A stretch of 64,000 bases of DNA, taken from contig JAKFAO010000001.1 of assembly GCA_021527695.1 (NCBI GenBank), positions 1,116,001 to 1,180,000 of the forward strand, read 5' to 3'. This document shows, in pieces, positions 22,311 to 33,382 of this stretch. Below the pieces are notes generated by a model that saw nothing but the letters and a program-made list of their open reading frames with translations, had not been told where the DNA came from and did no database searches. The position numbers and the translations under genes are program-made. Within the stretch, counting starts at the first letter, position 1. Each line of letters begins with the position of its first letter. The stretch is from Naematelia aurantialba. Its lineage: Eukaryota; Basidiomycota; Tremellomycetes; Tremellales; Naemateliaceae.

Positions 22311-22513
22311 GCCTCATGCACCTGGATAAAAATTAGCTACAATGTGAGACGAGCTCGAATCCAATATCTTCTCCTCGAATCTATGCCAAACCACGTCTAA
22401 GTTACGTTTTTGAGGGCTGTCATTGACACCTCGACACTGAAAAGTGATTCGAAGAGACAATATGCACTTTCGAGGATGATATTTCAAGATACATTTACGC
22501 TACAACGGGCTTC
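22311..22513. other. short convergent gap between the two MULE genes
   Basis: 203 bp between the two stop codons, AT-rich with several TCGAA/TTCGA words. It presumably holds both 3' ends. Confidence 0.4.
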
Positions 22514-25093
22514 CTAATGTTTTCTGGTAGATCTCCTCAAAACAGTCTCCGAGGACGACGCAGCAGGTCCTGGGACAGTAGGTCCTGGGAGAGGAGTCAG
22601 TGGCTCATCTTGAGTCTCGGTAGGCTGTTTTCGCAGCTCCTCAAGTTCCCTCTGAAGGCGCTCTACCTCGATTCGAAGCTCGTCTGTCTCCTTAGCCCCC
22701 TGCACCTTCTCTGCTTGGACAGCCTCTAGCTGTTTCTCGGCCTGAGCTCGCTTCTCTTCGGATTCTGACAGCTGAGATGCCAGCTTTTCACCTCTCAAAG
22801 TAGCTTCTGCTCTTGCTGACTCGGCCTCATCGAGAGCGTTGTTTGTCATGACATGTGCTGACTTTACCGCCTTGATCTGGGCCTCCATCACTTTCATGCG
22901 CTCCACAAGGCGTTCGTTTTCAGTTTTCAGACCATGGAGCTCTTTCAGTGAATCTTCGAGCTGCTGTTGCTTGAGCAGCGAGTCGGCTTCCGCTTTCTGA
23001 GACTGTTTGAGCTGCTGGTCCTTCTCTGTCGCTGCCGAATCCGCTTCTGCATGACGTCGAATGGACTCGTCCCGGCTGCGAATTGCATTGTCTCGCTCTG
23101 CCCTCATCTCCTCGACCTCTCGAAGTATTCTGCTGTTCGTAGATTGGATGGCCTCCCTATCCTTCACAGCCGTTCGAAAACGCTCCTCGAGTGTCCTCAG
23201 CTCCCCTCTGACTTGGTATGCCTCGGTTCGTGCATCAGAGTCTATGGATTGGAGCTGATGCTTCATGGTTTCGAGCTCGTTGTTCTTGCCCTCGAGCTCA
23301 TCGAGCAGATTCATGAGGCGTCGGTCGAGATTCTTCATCATTTCCTCTGAGTTTTCTGCTGCTATTCGATGAGACTCAATTGCATCTTTCGCCTCAAGCA
23401 GCTCGTTCTCGAAAGCACCGACTGCTCTTGCCACAGCTTTGTTGTTTGCCGCATGCCAAGTACTGAGTTGTCCGAGCTTGGTACCCACCCGAATCAACTC
23501 ATTTGACATGTCTGCGTACTCCGGAGGAACCTGATTCAGACTATTCGAAATCCTGTCTTGAATCGAAGCAATGGATGCATCATTCAGAATTAAATCTGAA
23601 GAGCCCGAATCGACTGCCGGCAAGTTGATAGGAAGGAGCATGTGTGCTGGAACTTCGAAAAGAGGTTTCTCCCGCCGAATATAAGACAGGTCGTTGGGAT
23701 CATGAGGCGCCCGTTCGTCGAAAAGAATTTCTGATGCCGTATGATACAGTGGCAGCTGTAGCGTGATCTGGCGCCTCTGCCGAGAGAACGTGAGAACGGT
23801 CGAATCCATTGGTGCCGCTGCTGCTTCTGCTTGGTCTCCTGCCAGTACTGTAGCCACCGGTTCATCTCTCGACGATGCATGTACTTTGGTACGAGTTACA
23901 ATCGGTGCTGGTGCTGGTGCTGGTGCTGGTGCTGGTGCTGGTGCTGGTGCTGGTGCTGGCGCTGATATTCGTGTTCGCCCTATGGATGCCCAGGCCGTTG
24001 GCGATGCTTGAGAGGTAGCAGGAGTCACATGTGTCGGATTCGAGGTGTGCCGTGTCGATTCGAAGGCAGTTGATGTACCAGGTTGCTTCAAGATCCGAGC
24101 TGCCGCTGGCCTTGCTGGAGCTTTAGTCTCTTTGAATCGAATCGAAGAATGAATTCGGCTCCCGCTTCCGGCTTGAGGACTTGCAACTGGCACAATCTCA
24201 TCGTCATCTGCCAGCTGATCCTCCTCAGACAGCTCCCTCTCACCCTCCTGATCCTCGCTCGAACCCTCCGCCAAATCGATCACCGGATACATGGGCAGTT
24301 TCCTCTTCTGATGTGGGGTTGGAGATGAAGATACATCTCGAACCGAAGACTTTCTTTTCCCGAGACGGTCGAATTGCCTTGGGGGTGAAATGGACCCTCG
24401 CAATCTTTTGCTGGCGATAGAGGATGATGTCGCCCGAGATTTTGAGCCAATCCCATGTGTCTGCCGAGGAGTTGCAATCACATCCTTCTTGACTGCTCGA
24501 TTCAAGACCATATCCCAGACCTTATCCCTCTCGCTTTCAAGTGTAGGCAGAATATGCCATCGCCCAGTGTAAGGTAGTTGGACATTCTTTAAAGCGCAAC
24601 TCGTTTCCGGCTTCACATAGCAATGAAGGCAGACATTTGTTCGTCCATTGAGCTGCCACTTTGTAACAAAAGTCTTGCTGTGAATAGAATCGGAATTTGG
24701 ACAAATCAAAGAAGGATGTCTGCTTTCGTCAGCTCGATTCAAGATGGGCGTGTAGATCCCGACTTACTCATAAATAAACGCTGGATGACAGTTCGAAATA
24801 TGATCCTTTTTTCCAGATCCCTCACAATTCACGCCCCGGTGAGCAGTTTTCGGGATGGTGGTCAAACCCCCGTCTTCCAAGTCGATTCGATGGAGACCTA
24901 GCCTCGCTGCCGACGGTGGAAAGTACCGATCTGCAGAGCATTGCCAGTCTTGGATGGGACCACCGAATCTCTGTTCGAACCGACGTCTGGCTGCCGGGCT
25001 CTTCCAAACAGGGTCTTCACGGATCGAGCGCACCCATTCTTCGGCATTTGGCCCGATAGCCTTTGCGTCGTGAATCTCAGCAGCGGTAGCCAT
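22514..25093 (-). CDS. MULE accessory protein: Cys-rich N-terminus, Pro-Ala repeat, long coiled coil
   Basis: Model: complement(join(22514..24722, 24768..25093)), 844 residues, one 45-nt intron. No family is recognised. Residues 1-160 hold WVRSIREDPVWKSPAARRRFEQRFGG, then a Cys/His-rich stretch with GVNCEG, ISNCHP, LICPNS and NVCLHCYVKPETSCAL, which could bind zinc. Residues about 200-300 are Ser-rich with an acidic run (EGSSEDQEGERELSEEDQLADDDE). A (Pro-Ala) repeat follows, encoded by a GGTGCT hexanucleotide array at 23909-23958. Residues about 500-825 form an uninterrupted heptad-rich coiled coil, ending in Pro/Ser/Arg. The gene lies inside the element, convergent to the transposase. It shares the element's TCGAA-rich composition, so it is an integral part rather than a captured neighbour. 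It may be a second, structural or targeting protein, like MURB-type helpers, but this is speculation. Confidence 0.75.
23905..23962 (-). repeat. GGTGCT hexanucleotide array coding for Pro-Ala
   Basis: About nine perfect GGTGCT units on the plus strand (AGCACC in sense) encode alternating Ala-Pro in the accessory protein. The purity points to recent slippage. Confidence 0.85.
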
Positions 25094-25529
25094 CCTGAAT
25101 TGATATGTAAGTTGCTGATAATGCCTGAAAGTCTTGTGCCGAGCTCTCTGGATGTGGTGTACTCGAAAAGTTCGTCAAAATCAGTACACAGAGTGTTTGC
25201 GTGTGATGGGGAATCTTTGTTTGTCTGCCTGCCGGCGTTGAGTGATATTGTACGGTTTAGTGATGTTCTACAGGGTCAGAATCCTTTGATTGATGCTACA
25301 CTAGCAGAATCGCTTCCGAATGGTCTCGATTATGCGGCTTTATCTGTCATTCAGTGCATAGGAGACTTAGGCTAGATTCGAGACCTGGATTCGAGACAGA
25401 TCTAGGGGGTTGACCACTTTGATGGTAATCTAGCTCTGAACTTGAATCGAAGAACCTTCCATCTTGAAGGCCAAGAAGGTCATCAAGCACACACAGATTC
25501 AGCTGCGCTGCATGCTTAAGGCAGGCTCG
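25094..25529. other. MULE right subterminal non-coding region
   Basis: 436 bp between the accessory gene start and the right terminal repeat, likely its promoter. It holds several TTCGA/TCGAA words (for example near 25376-25388 and 25444) but no reading frame of interest. Confidence 0.5.
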
Positions 25530-25661
25530 AATCGAGATCTCATGAAAGTGAGGGAATATGCCAAGTGGTCGGTCAAAAAAATGCAAAAGTACTGGCAAAA
25601 ATACACAAGGTGGGTCCTGGTCGGTGATGATTTATTTTAAAGGAGGGTTAAAATATACTTG
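25530..25661 (-). repeat. MULE right terminal inverted repeat
   Basis: 132 bp whose reverse complement matches 15600-15706 plus 16124-16149, ending CTTG next to the target duplication CGAACAACATG at 25662-25672. Confidence 0.9.
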
Positions 25662-25672
25662 CGAACAACATG

Positions 25673-26206
25673 AGGCAGTAGATACGAGTCGATCATCTTC
25701 GAGATCACCGGCCTCCCACCCATGGTCATATCCGTGCTCGAACATCCAGGAAAACGCCATGTATCATACTGCAGACGACACGGACCATCTGCTGAAATGC
25801 AGCATGGTCTTGCTTCATGTGACGTTTGCCGGCTTGGCTTCTTGCTGGCGGGCTGCCGGAGACGAAATAGGACCTCGGCGAGGGAGTAGTCTGGACGACT
25901 CCCTTTAACAGTCTCACGTCTCAATCTTCTCACATTGCCTTGTCAACACTCACGGGAACAGAATGATCCGTGTCGACAGCGTCCTCTTCGCTTGCTGATG
26001 GTTTGACCGGTCCACCGAATGCACGGACCAGCTCCCAGCCAGCCCCCGCCCCCGTGGTTGTTTCAGGTGGCATCAGCTTCCGCGAGGCAATTGCCCTTTC
26101 TCAGCTTCTCACTCAGTCCTACTGAAGGCGCGTGTCCAACGTCACTCCCTCTTCGCCCGCGGTGAACTCTCATCCCTCATCCCTCTCATTCCCCGCCTCC
26201 TCGTTC
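25673..26206. other. intergenic region right of the MULE
   Basis: 534 bp that before insertion was the distal upstream region of the GT90 gene and the upstream region of the RRM gene. It is richer in GC than the element. No gene is recognised. Confidence 0.4.
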
Positions 26207-29200
26207 ATGGTCTCCCAAGACTGTGAGGCAGGCGAGGTCGCACGGCGATTGGAATCCAAGAGTCCTTTCGAGTCCATCAAGCTCGGACCGTGAGTACCTG
26301 ATCGCGTCAAGTGGTCTTACCTTTTCGCCTAGATTGAAAGTACAGGTACGTCTTTCGGTCCGACGCTCCTAGTCTGGAAACGCACCTGGCTCGCCATAGA
26401 AGCTGACGCGAGGCGAGCAAGGCATAACAGTCAGCTCCTGACCTGCCCAGCTTGTCAGGACAGTAACAACTCTCTGCGTGCGTTGGCTGAGCTGTGTTGG
26501 TAGAATCGCAAAGGGAAGAAAGGAAACGAGAGGGCGGCAAAGAAAGAAGAGAGAGAAACAAGAGACGAGAAGGAAAGAAGGAAGCAGGCCCCTGTCGAGC
26601 AGCCTTGCACTGTATGTCATCGTCTTTCTCTCCTTCTAACACTTGGCCGCTCAGGCTTTGCATCTCCTATCACGGTCCAAAAAACACTCTGTGGCATTTT
26701 GACGATACCAGACAAAGATCTCTCTCTAGCTAGCCGTAACAGGATGGCTCAAGAAGTTGCCGTTGGCCGAGAGATGTCGTCCTCCCTGCAGCTTTCTCCC
26801 GCTGCCCAGAACGACCTTCTTTCTTCCAGCACACCTCTCGCTTCGTCGTTGCAAGACAATCCGCCCACCCCGACGTTTGCGAGTATCCGCGAGCCGTCGG
26901 TCTCGACTGTCCGACAAATGCAGGGCGCCTCCTTCTCGACCCTCCCCCCAAATTCGGCTCAGACTACGGCAATCCCCGGACAGAACCACAATATGACTGG
27001 TCCGCCTATGGTGCGCAAGTTTTTGCAGTGTAGCAATGTAGAGCTGACCCTGACGTCAGAGCACAATGTCCTCGCATGCTGAATTTTCCTGCCCCGAGTT
27101 GCTACCAGAGGCCCAAGCATCTTGGCACATGCAGATGGCTACCTCGCTCACCTCCAGCTTCTCAAGCGCAACTTTCTCGACATCTTCAGATGCTACTCCC
27201 AGAGTCCATCCGCACCTCGTAAATGCTCAAACCCTATATAGGCTTGACTGATAGGACCCAGGGAGCGGCCCTATACATCAGCTCGGTACCATCCCTGGTC
27301 CGAGAAGAGAGTCTTGCGGAAATTCTGCGCGACTGCCTGCCAGTTAGAATCTCACTCAACCATCCCGTACATCCCAATGAGAGGATGAAGCCAAATCAAT
27401 ACTATGACTGGATGCCAAAGAGCGGTAGAGTTTGCGTATATTTCTCGTCGGCTACCCTGATGCACCTCAGGGTTCCTCCAATTTGACCAGCTACTGAACA
27501 GTGAGTATATACCCATGCAGCCACCACTGACACTATACAGTGGAAAGAGCATTAGCTACACTGCCTAGTCACCCCTTCATAGCGACAAATGGCATCGTCA
27601 TCTCACCCTATCCACCGCCACATCTTCTGCCTTTCCCTGTACCGCCCACTGCAGCACGTCTGATTCGCCCTTTCAAGCGTATATCGAGTCACGAGCTTTC
27701 TCCGCATGGCTCACCGACGGATAATTTCGTGGCACAATGCCCCAGTCCAGGCGAGCTCTTCGATGCGGTCCGGCCGTGGGGTTCAGTCAGATCCATTAGC
27801 GTGTGGCTACAGCCTTCTGCAGCGCTTTCGAGAGCCCAGAGCCCAGACTCGCTCGTATGGGCAGCTCGAGTAGAGTTCTGGTATGAAGACGAAGCTCAAA
27901 GATTCGACATTGGCTTTGGACAAACAGGAAGCACTATCAAGGGATGGCAATTGTAAGTCTATATCGTAGGTTTTTCGACGTTCCTAAAGACAACAGGAGT
28001 ATTGCTTCCGAGATGATGCCCTCTATGATGCCGATGCCCCTCGGTCCTATGGTGCCAGCGACACCAAGCCAGCCTTTGCCGCCGACTCCCCAGGCGTACT
28101 CACCGGTCCGCCCACTCGATATCCCCACCGTCACGCCGAGACTGCTACCGACTTTATTTGGTGTGAACACCATGCAGCCTACACTTCTCAAGTCAGCGGA
28201 TAATGGGTCTCTGGCTCTTTACCCTAATTCTCTCCTCCATACGCCGCCAACAGCTTCGGAAATTCAGACTCCTTGGTATGGTCACGTCGTGTTGGCAAAT
28301 CAGCAGCTCCCTCTGTCTCCTCCGCATGGAAGCGACATCAGCATGAGTGGGCCAGCAACCCCCGTCTCGCCGACGCAGGATGGTTACCGTTCCCGTAGGT
28401 CGTCTCGCAGTAGTACGACCAATGTGCGAGATCCGCGCAGAGAAGCAAACAAGAAGTGGCAAATTGCCTTGGATCCCACACCAGGCGGTGGCTTAGTGGC
28501 CACCGGGCTTGTTAGTGATGACGGGAAGTTTATCCCGCATGGTCAGTCATATCTCATGAAGTCAGATCGGGTAATTGATAGACGATTAGGTCCAGGTCAA
28601 CACATACGCCCTGCCCCCGTCGCCGGTCCCGGCTCGCGCAGCAGTTCAGGCCTGGTCGATTTTGCTAATGTATACATCAAAGTGAGACTTGGACGTTTTC
28701 TTGAATGCTACTGACCTTTCATAGAATCTAGATCCTGATATCAACTCTGCGTATCTAGCAGAGCTCTTCGATCACGTTAGTACTCCTCGCATAGTGTTAG
28801 CCTTGGCTCACTGCTGCGTAGACAGGTAAAATCATCAGCGCACGGGTGATGCGGGATGAACGGGGTGCAAGTCGCGGGTTCGGTTTTGTCAGCTTTCGTA
28901 CTCCTGAGGACGGTAGGTCTATCGCCTCGAGCCTCCATGATGACCTCTCAGCGTCCAATGCTATCAGGATCATGCACAATGCGAGAGTTGGTAACCGACT
29001 CATCACTGTATCACTGCATGAACCGAGAATGGTCCGACCGGACAAGATCGCAGAGAGGGTGGCGAATGGGGAGGCGACCGTCTATGGAGGGAAATCCATC
29101 TCAAGTAGACGATCGTCGAGCCCGACGAGGACGGTGAAGAGAGGCAAGACGCCAGTGCGACCGACCGGACCAATGGTGAGCGGTGGGGGAGAGCTGTTTC

Positions 29201-30293
29201 TGTTTGAGCTGATACCTCCAGCCACCGGGAACAACCGACGATGTCCGCCTCTTGAGTCCCAAGAGCCGAAGTGCCGCATTGCTGCGCCGTGTCAAGCCGC
29301 GTGTAGAGCAGCACGTCAGACAAAACGGCATAGCGAGACAGTATCTCGGTCCCGCTGTGGATGCGTTGGTCGGTCTAGACCTTGGTCTGATTCCTCTACT
29401 TCACGACATCAGTCAGCTGGAATCACGCATAGAAGAGATCATCACCGAGCTACGCGATGATCCTCAATCCCCGGTCAATCGCGACATACCGGCAGGCAGC
29501 AGTCCCCAAGATAATCATAAGCTGTCGGACCCGGAAGTCGCTCAGCTTCGAGCCGAGATCCAACGCATTGATCCACTCGATGTTGATCCGATCATTCAGA
29601 CTCTGCTCGAGGGGCTGACTGTCGACGATATTAGGCACTGCTTGAAGAGCAAGGCCATGCTTGCCGCACAGTATGGTATTGCTAAGAGAACCCTCAACAC
29701 AGCGCGTGGCGGAGCGACGCCTACGAGTGAAGAGAGACCAATGGAAAGGGCGAAAGTGGTGGAGTCAACCCTCTCGCTTACACCGTCTCATGTCCCCCAA
29801 GCTATCGATATCGACACTCTCACCCTCGCGGAATTCACCTCTCGTTCAATCAACGACATGGCTGCGCATCTCTCTGGGCCTAGTGCGGACGCAATCTTTG
29901 ACAAGCTTTCCATCCGGCGCCCAACAGCCTCCGAGCTCTCGCAGGCATACTCTTGGTCCAGCAAGGTGCTCGGCAAAGGAACCATAGAGCGCAAGGCGGA
30001 GATCGCTGCGTCCATCTCAAAGATGCTGGATGTGAGTGGGGTGACAGTCGGGACAAATGCTGATGCAGACAGGTCTCCACACTCAAAAGAAGCCAAAAGA
30101 CGAAAGTTGCACGGGACTTGGTCAATGCCGAGGCGAACGACGAGGCGATTTGCGAGCTGTAAGTGTAGAATCAGGCGACGAGTAGCCGAGCGTATACTTC
30201 AGCCTGATGCAGCTTAGTATGCGCTACCCGGAGCTCCTCAACGCCAAGGTCCGGTCAATGATGGAACTGTCAGACCGACGAAGCTCGATATGA
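26207..30293 (+). CDS. RRM-domain RNA-binding protein of unknown target
   Basis: Model: join(26207..26289, 26743..27018, 27109..27203, 27242..27424, 27471..27500, 27541..27952, 27997..28541, 28590..28681, 28725..28775, 28822..29175, 29222..30031, 30073..30158, 30218..30293), 1,030 residues, all phases close. The clear domain is an RRM (about 562-640): NVYIKNLDPDINSAYLAELFDHTGKIISARVMRDERGASRGFGFVSFRTPED. It has RNP2 VYIKNL and RNP1 RGFGFVSF, and ends VGNRLITVSLHEP. Upstream, ALYISSVPSLVREESLAEILRDCLP and FLQFDQLLNMERALATLPSHPFIATNGIVISPY look like two degenerate RRM halves. The C-terminal 300 residues are helical (LSPKSRSAALLRRVKPRVEQHV...IPLLHDISQLESRIEEII...). Small exons near 27000-27240 were chosen only because phases and peptide flow agree. 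The first exon (MVSQDCEAGEVARRLESKS) is separated by a 453-nt intron. An alternative start is ATG 26744. The overall plan is compatible with poly(A)-binding-like or mRNP proteins. Confidence 0.6.
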
Positions 30294-30801
30294 ACGGTGA
30301 CAGAAGTTGCCACTCGCCTTCGAGTTTCTCCAGTCGTGATCGACTCGTTTTTGCGCGCGACATCTTCCGTGGTATCTTCCGTTCGTGTGGCATATCAGCA
30401 AACCCCTACACTCCCATCATTGTATAGTACGAGGGCACACGCATCATTGAGGCAGGCATCAGAAGAATGTATCATAGGGAGGATGATGTCGATGAATCAG
30501 TCTGGTATCGTGCTGGCTTGGGTCTCAGGGGTCGCACCCAGCGAGCAGGCTCTGGGAGTGAAGGGAGTTAGCTGCCATGCAAATTGCATTGTGTCCAAGT
30601 GATGTTGACTATGCTGAATGACCTGGATGATGAAGACCCGACACCCACACCCACACCCACACCCACTCCCACTCCCAGATTCGCACACATCTACACCCAC
30701 GCTCCCGTTCAGGTCCTCTCTGAATCTCATCTACGTCTAGAAATACAACCAAGCATAAAGCCTGAACCCCGCCTAGAGCTCTACTTCTCCTCTATAGGTA
30801 T
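30294..30801. other. convergent intergenic region with a CCCACA repeat
   Basis: 508 bp between two stop codons. A CCCACAC/CCCACTC array lies at about 30639-30677. No gene is seen. Confidence 0.5.
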
Positions 30802-33254
30802 TCAAGAGGTAAACTCTTGCCACGCCGGCGGCCCGCCACCGCCCAACATCGGTCCTCCCGCCGTCGCCGCTGCTGATCCAGCCGCCGTGCCAGCGCCTCC
30901 ACGCGGCGCCATGCCATTTGCCCCCATCCCTGCCATTCCCTGCATCCCCTGCATGCCTTGCATCCCCATTCCTTGCATTCCTTGCATCCCCATCCCTTGC
31001 ATCCCTTGCATTCCTTGCATTCCTTGCATCCCTTGCATCCCTTGCATCCCTTGCAACCCCTGCATCCCACCGACTCCGTTCATCCCCAAGCCATTCAACT
31101 GGCCCATCCCCATCCCGCCCAAACCGCTCATCCCGCTCATGCCCGCGATCCCACCCATGGCGCCCATGTTTCCCATGTTCACCCCGACACCCATGGGCAT
31201 GTTCATGCCCATGCCGCCCATCTGCCCTTGCTGCTGCTGCGGCATAAATTGCTGTGGATTCATCATCCCTCCGCCTCCGCCCCCGACTCCGCCACCGAGA
31301 CCACTGACGTTCATACCCCCGCCGTTTGGGCCACCGACATTCACGGCGTTCCCATTCAGGCCCATCATCATATGCCCAGTTGCATTCCCACCAGACTGCC
31401 CGCCCTGCATGGATGACTGTTGCGCGAGCTGAGCGAGCTGTGCCGGACTGAGGTTCATGTTCCCGCTGGGCGACTGGGCGTTGTTGGACCCGGACGCCTG
31501 GAGCAGGGCCGGGCTGAGGCCGGTGAGAGAGGCGAGATGCGCCATGCGTGGGTTGAACCCCTGCTGGGACTGCGATTGCGATAGGTGTTGAGGCTGGGAT
31601 TGCGATTGCGAGTGAGGCTGCATCTGAATCTGTAGTTGAGATGGATGCTGCGGTGAGAACTGTTGTGGGGATGGAGAGAACTGTGATGCTTGTTGCTGGT
31701 GCTGTTGAGCATGCTGAGGATGTGGGGGCTGCTGGGAATGTGCTTGCGATTGGAGCTGGTATCCCGACTGTGTGGAGCCGGGATATCCTGGTGTCTGAAG
31801 GAACGAAGCCGACGAGTCTGACTGGCGACGCTGTCCAGCCCCAGGTCCAGATCCCGATGGTGCAGGACCAGGTATAGTAGGCAGATGTCCAGTCCCCGCC
31901 AATGACGACTGCATAGACAGTGATTCGCGCCGCGCGACGTCTGAGACACCCTGCCGAGCTGCTTCCCCCGAAGCCGAGTTGCCGCCGACGGGCAATGCCG
32001 TCGACTCTGACGGAATGGCAGGTTTCTCCTCCTTGAACCGAGCGAGAGCACGCTCCTCATCGCCTGGGCGCACGGCGTGGGTGTAGTATTCCCGAGAGCA
32101 CTTGTCGACGTGAAACAGCTGGGTTGAGTAGTCCCATTGTGGCCCACGAGACTTGCGCGCTTGGATGAGCAAGGAGTTCCTGCGATCGTCAGCAACAAGT
32201 GGTGGTGAGGGAAGAAGAACGACCGAGTGGAGTAGGATGGGAACAAGCTTGGAGGAGAGCTGAACTAAGGAATGTTGGAGAAAGCTGAAAGAAGAAGGAA
32301 GGGAAGGGAGGAAGAAAGGAGGAAGGAAAGAAGGAGGAAGGAAAGAAGGAGGAAGCTGGAAGAAAGACGGGGTGGAAGATGGAAGAAACAGGAAAGCAGG
32401 GATGGACGAAGGAAGCGGCAAGCAAGTCGACGATTTGCACCGCCGGGAGGGACTTACCAATAGGATGCTGACGCTGCCAGATCCGCCTTGTCGCTTCCCG
32501 ACATCTCCTTGTTTCGTGCACCACCGCTTGCGTGCCCGCTAACAGACAACGCGACGACCTCCTTGTCTGGCATCGCAGAAAGGGGCGTCGACGGCACATC
32601 TCCATCGGGCCCGGGGGACGGGGATGCTGTGTCGTGGGCCGCGAGCTCAGCAAGGATCTTTTGCCGTTTCTTCCAATGAAGGTTGGCGAGATTTGGGGGT
32701 GGTTTCCGGCCGGCCTCTCGCGGCGACACCGCGAAGCTGTCTGGCGAGTCGGTGGGTCCTAGCACCGAGGGAGGCAGAGGAGTCACAGTCGTATCACTGA
32801 ACTGCCCGGGGAGAGAGGGAGCATGAGCATGTTGTGTAGGCGGCGGCGTGGATGGCAGCGGAGGCGTGGGTGGGCGCGGCGGGGGTGGTCTGTATGTCGG
32901 GGTGCGGTGGAGAGGGACATGCAAGCCGCGCGAGACGCGGTAATAGTACTCGACCCTCTGCTGGGGAGTCATAAATGCCTCGACATCCAGCCACTGCCCG
33001 CGGGACGCTGCCACCTGCTGTGCAGAGAGAAGCACCTCGATATCGTGTGCGGGCTGCTCCATCTCCTGCGTCTCTGGTGGCGCCGACGTGCTCGTGGCCG
33101 TGACCGTGGCGGTAGTGGCGGCAGGAGGGACGGGTTTTGACGACGACGAGGCCGGGTACGGCGAGGAAGGCACGAGGAGCGTGAGGGGTCTGGGCGGCGC
33201 TGAGCGTGGCATCGTGGCTCGTGGCTTGTGGCTCGAGCTTCGTTTGCTCCCCAA
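30802..33254 (-). CDS. Gln/Met/Gly-rich low-complexity protein, putative transcription co-regulator
   Basis: Model: complement(join(30802..32179, 32458..33254)), 724 residues (710 if the second ATG at 33212 is used). No family is recognised with confidence. The most protein-like parts are QQVAASRGQWLDVEAFMTPQQRVEYYYRVSRGL (about 107-139) and, across the intron, ASYWNSLLIQARKSRGPQWDYSTQLFHVDKCSREYYTHAVRPGDEERALARFKEEKPAIPSE. These may be one conserved domain split by the 278-nt purine/pyrimidine-biased intron. After it come Ser/Pro/Gln runs (HSQQPPHPQHAQQHQQQ; QMQPHSQSQSQPQ), then a Met/Gly/Gln region ending in a tandem GMQ repeat (about 655-690). Such composition is common in fungal transcription co-activators and prion-like proteins. 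The function is not readable. Confidence 0.65.
30940..31068 (-). repeat. coding TTGCATCCC-type repeat giving (Gly-Met-Gln)n
   Basis: Nine-base units (CCTTGCATC and one-base variants on the plus strand) encode GlyMetGln about twelve times near the C-terminus of the low-complexity protein. The array stays in frame in units of three codons. Confidence 0.8.
32270..32400 (-). repeat. purine-rich GGAAG tract in an intron
   Basis: GGAAGGAAAGAAGGA units on the plus strand occupy most of the intron 32180-32457. They are CT-rich in the sense of the gene, like a very long polypyrimidine tract. Confidence 0.7.
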
Positions 33255-33382
33255 ACTCGGCTAGGCAAGGCCCGAAGCTCCCGAAGGGGGTTGGGCGGGT
33301 GGAGGGCGACGTCCAAAGGAGGCCCTGTAGCGAAGGGTGCAGCGTGGATTCAACGCAATCTCGCTGCCGATCACCGCGAACG

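Larger units (their letters stand above)
15600..25661. mobile_element. Mutator-like DNA transposon (MULE), complete, with nested solo LTR
   Basis: The element is 10,062 bp long and flanked by an 11-bp direct repeat CGAACAACATG at 15589-15599 and 25662-25672, the size typical of MULE target duplications. Its ends form inverted repeats of about 132 bp that are almost identical apart from the outermost dozen bases. It carries two convergent genes: 16413-22310 (+), a transposase fused to protease-type domains, and 22514-25093 (-), a coiled-coil protein. Base composition is more AT-rich than the flanks. Both genes are open throughout in the spliced models, so the element could be recent or active. 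The left repeat is interrupted by a 412-bp solo LTR. Confidence 0.9.

Noticed and set aside
15600..25661. classification as a KDZ (Kyakuja/Dileera/Zisupton) element because of the SWIM and Ulp1 domains
   Set aside because: The 11-bp target duplication, long terminal repeats and the DDE block with CQFHF and STNNYAE fit MULEs better; KDZ elements usually make 8-bp duplications.
27219..27241. 23-nt intron GTAAAT...TATAG in the RRM gene
   Set aside because: Too short to splice; a 38-nt intron using the donor at 27204 gives the same phase and a normal size.
30584..31432. plus-strand Pro/Ile/Cys repeat frame of 282 residues
   Set aside because: It is antisense to the GMQ repeat of the low-complexity gene and lacks any domain.
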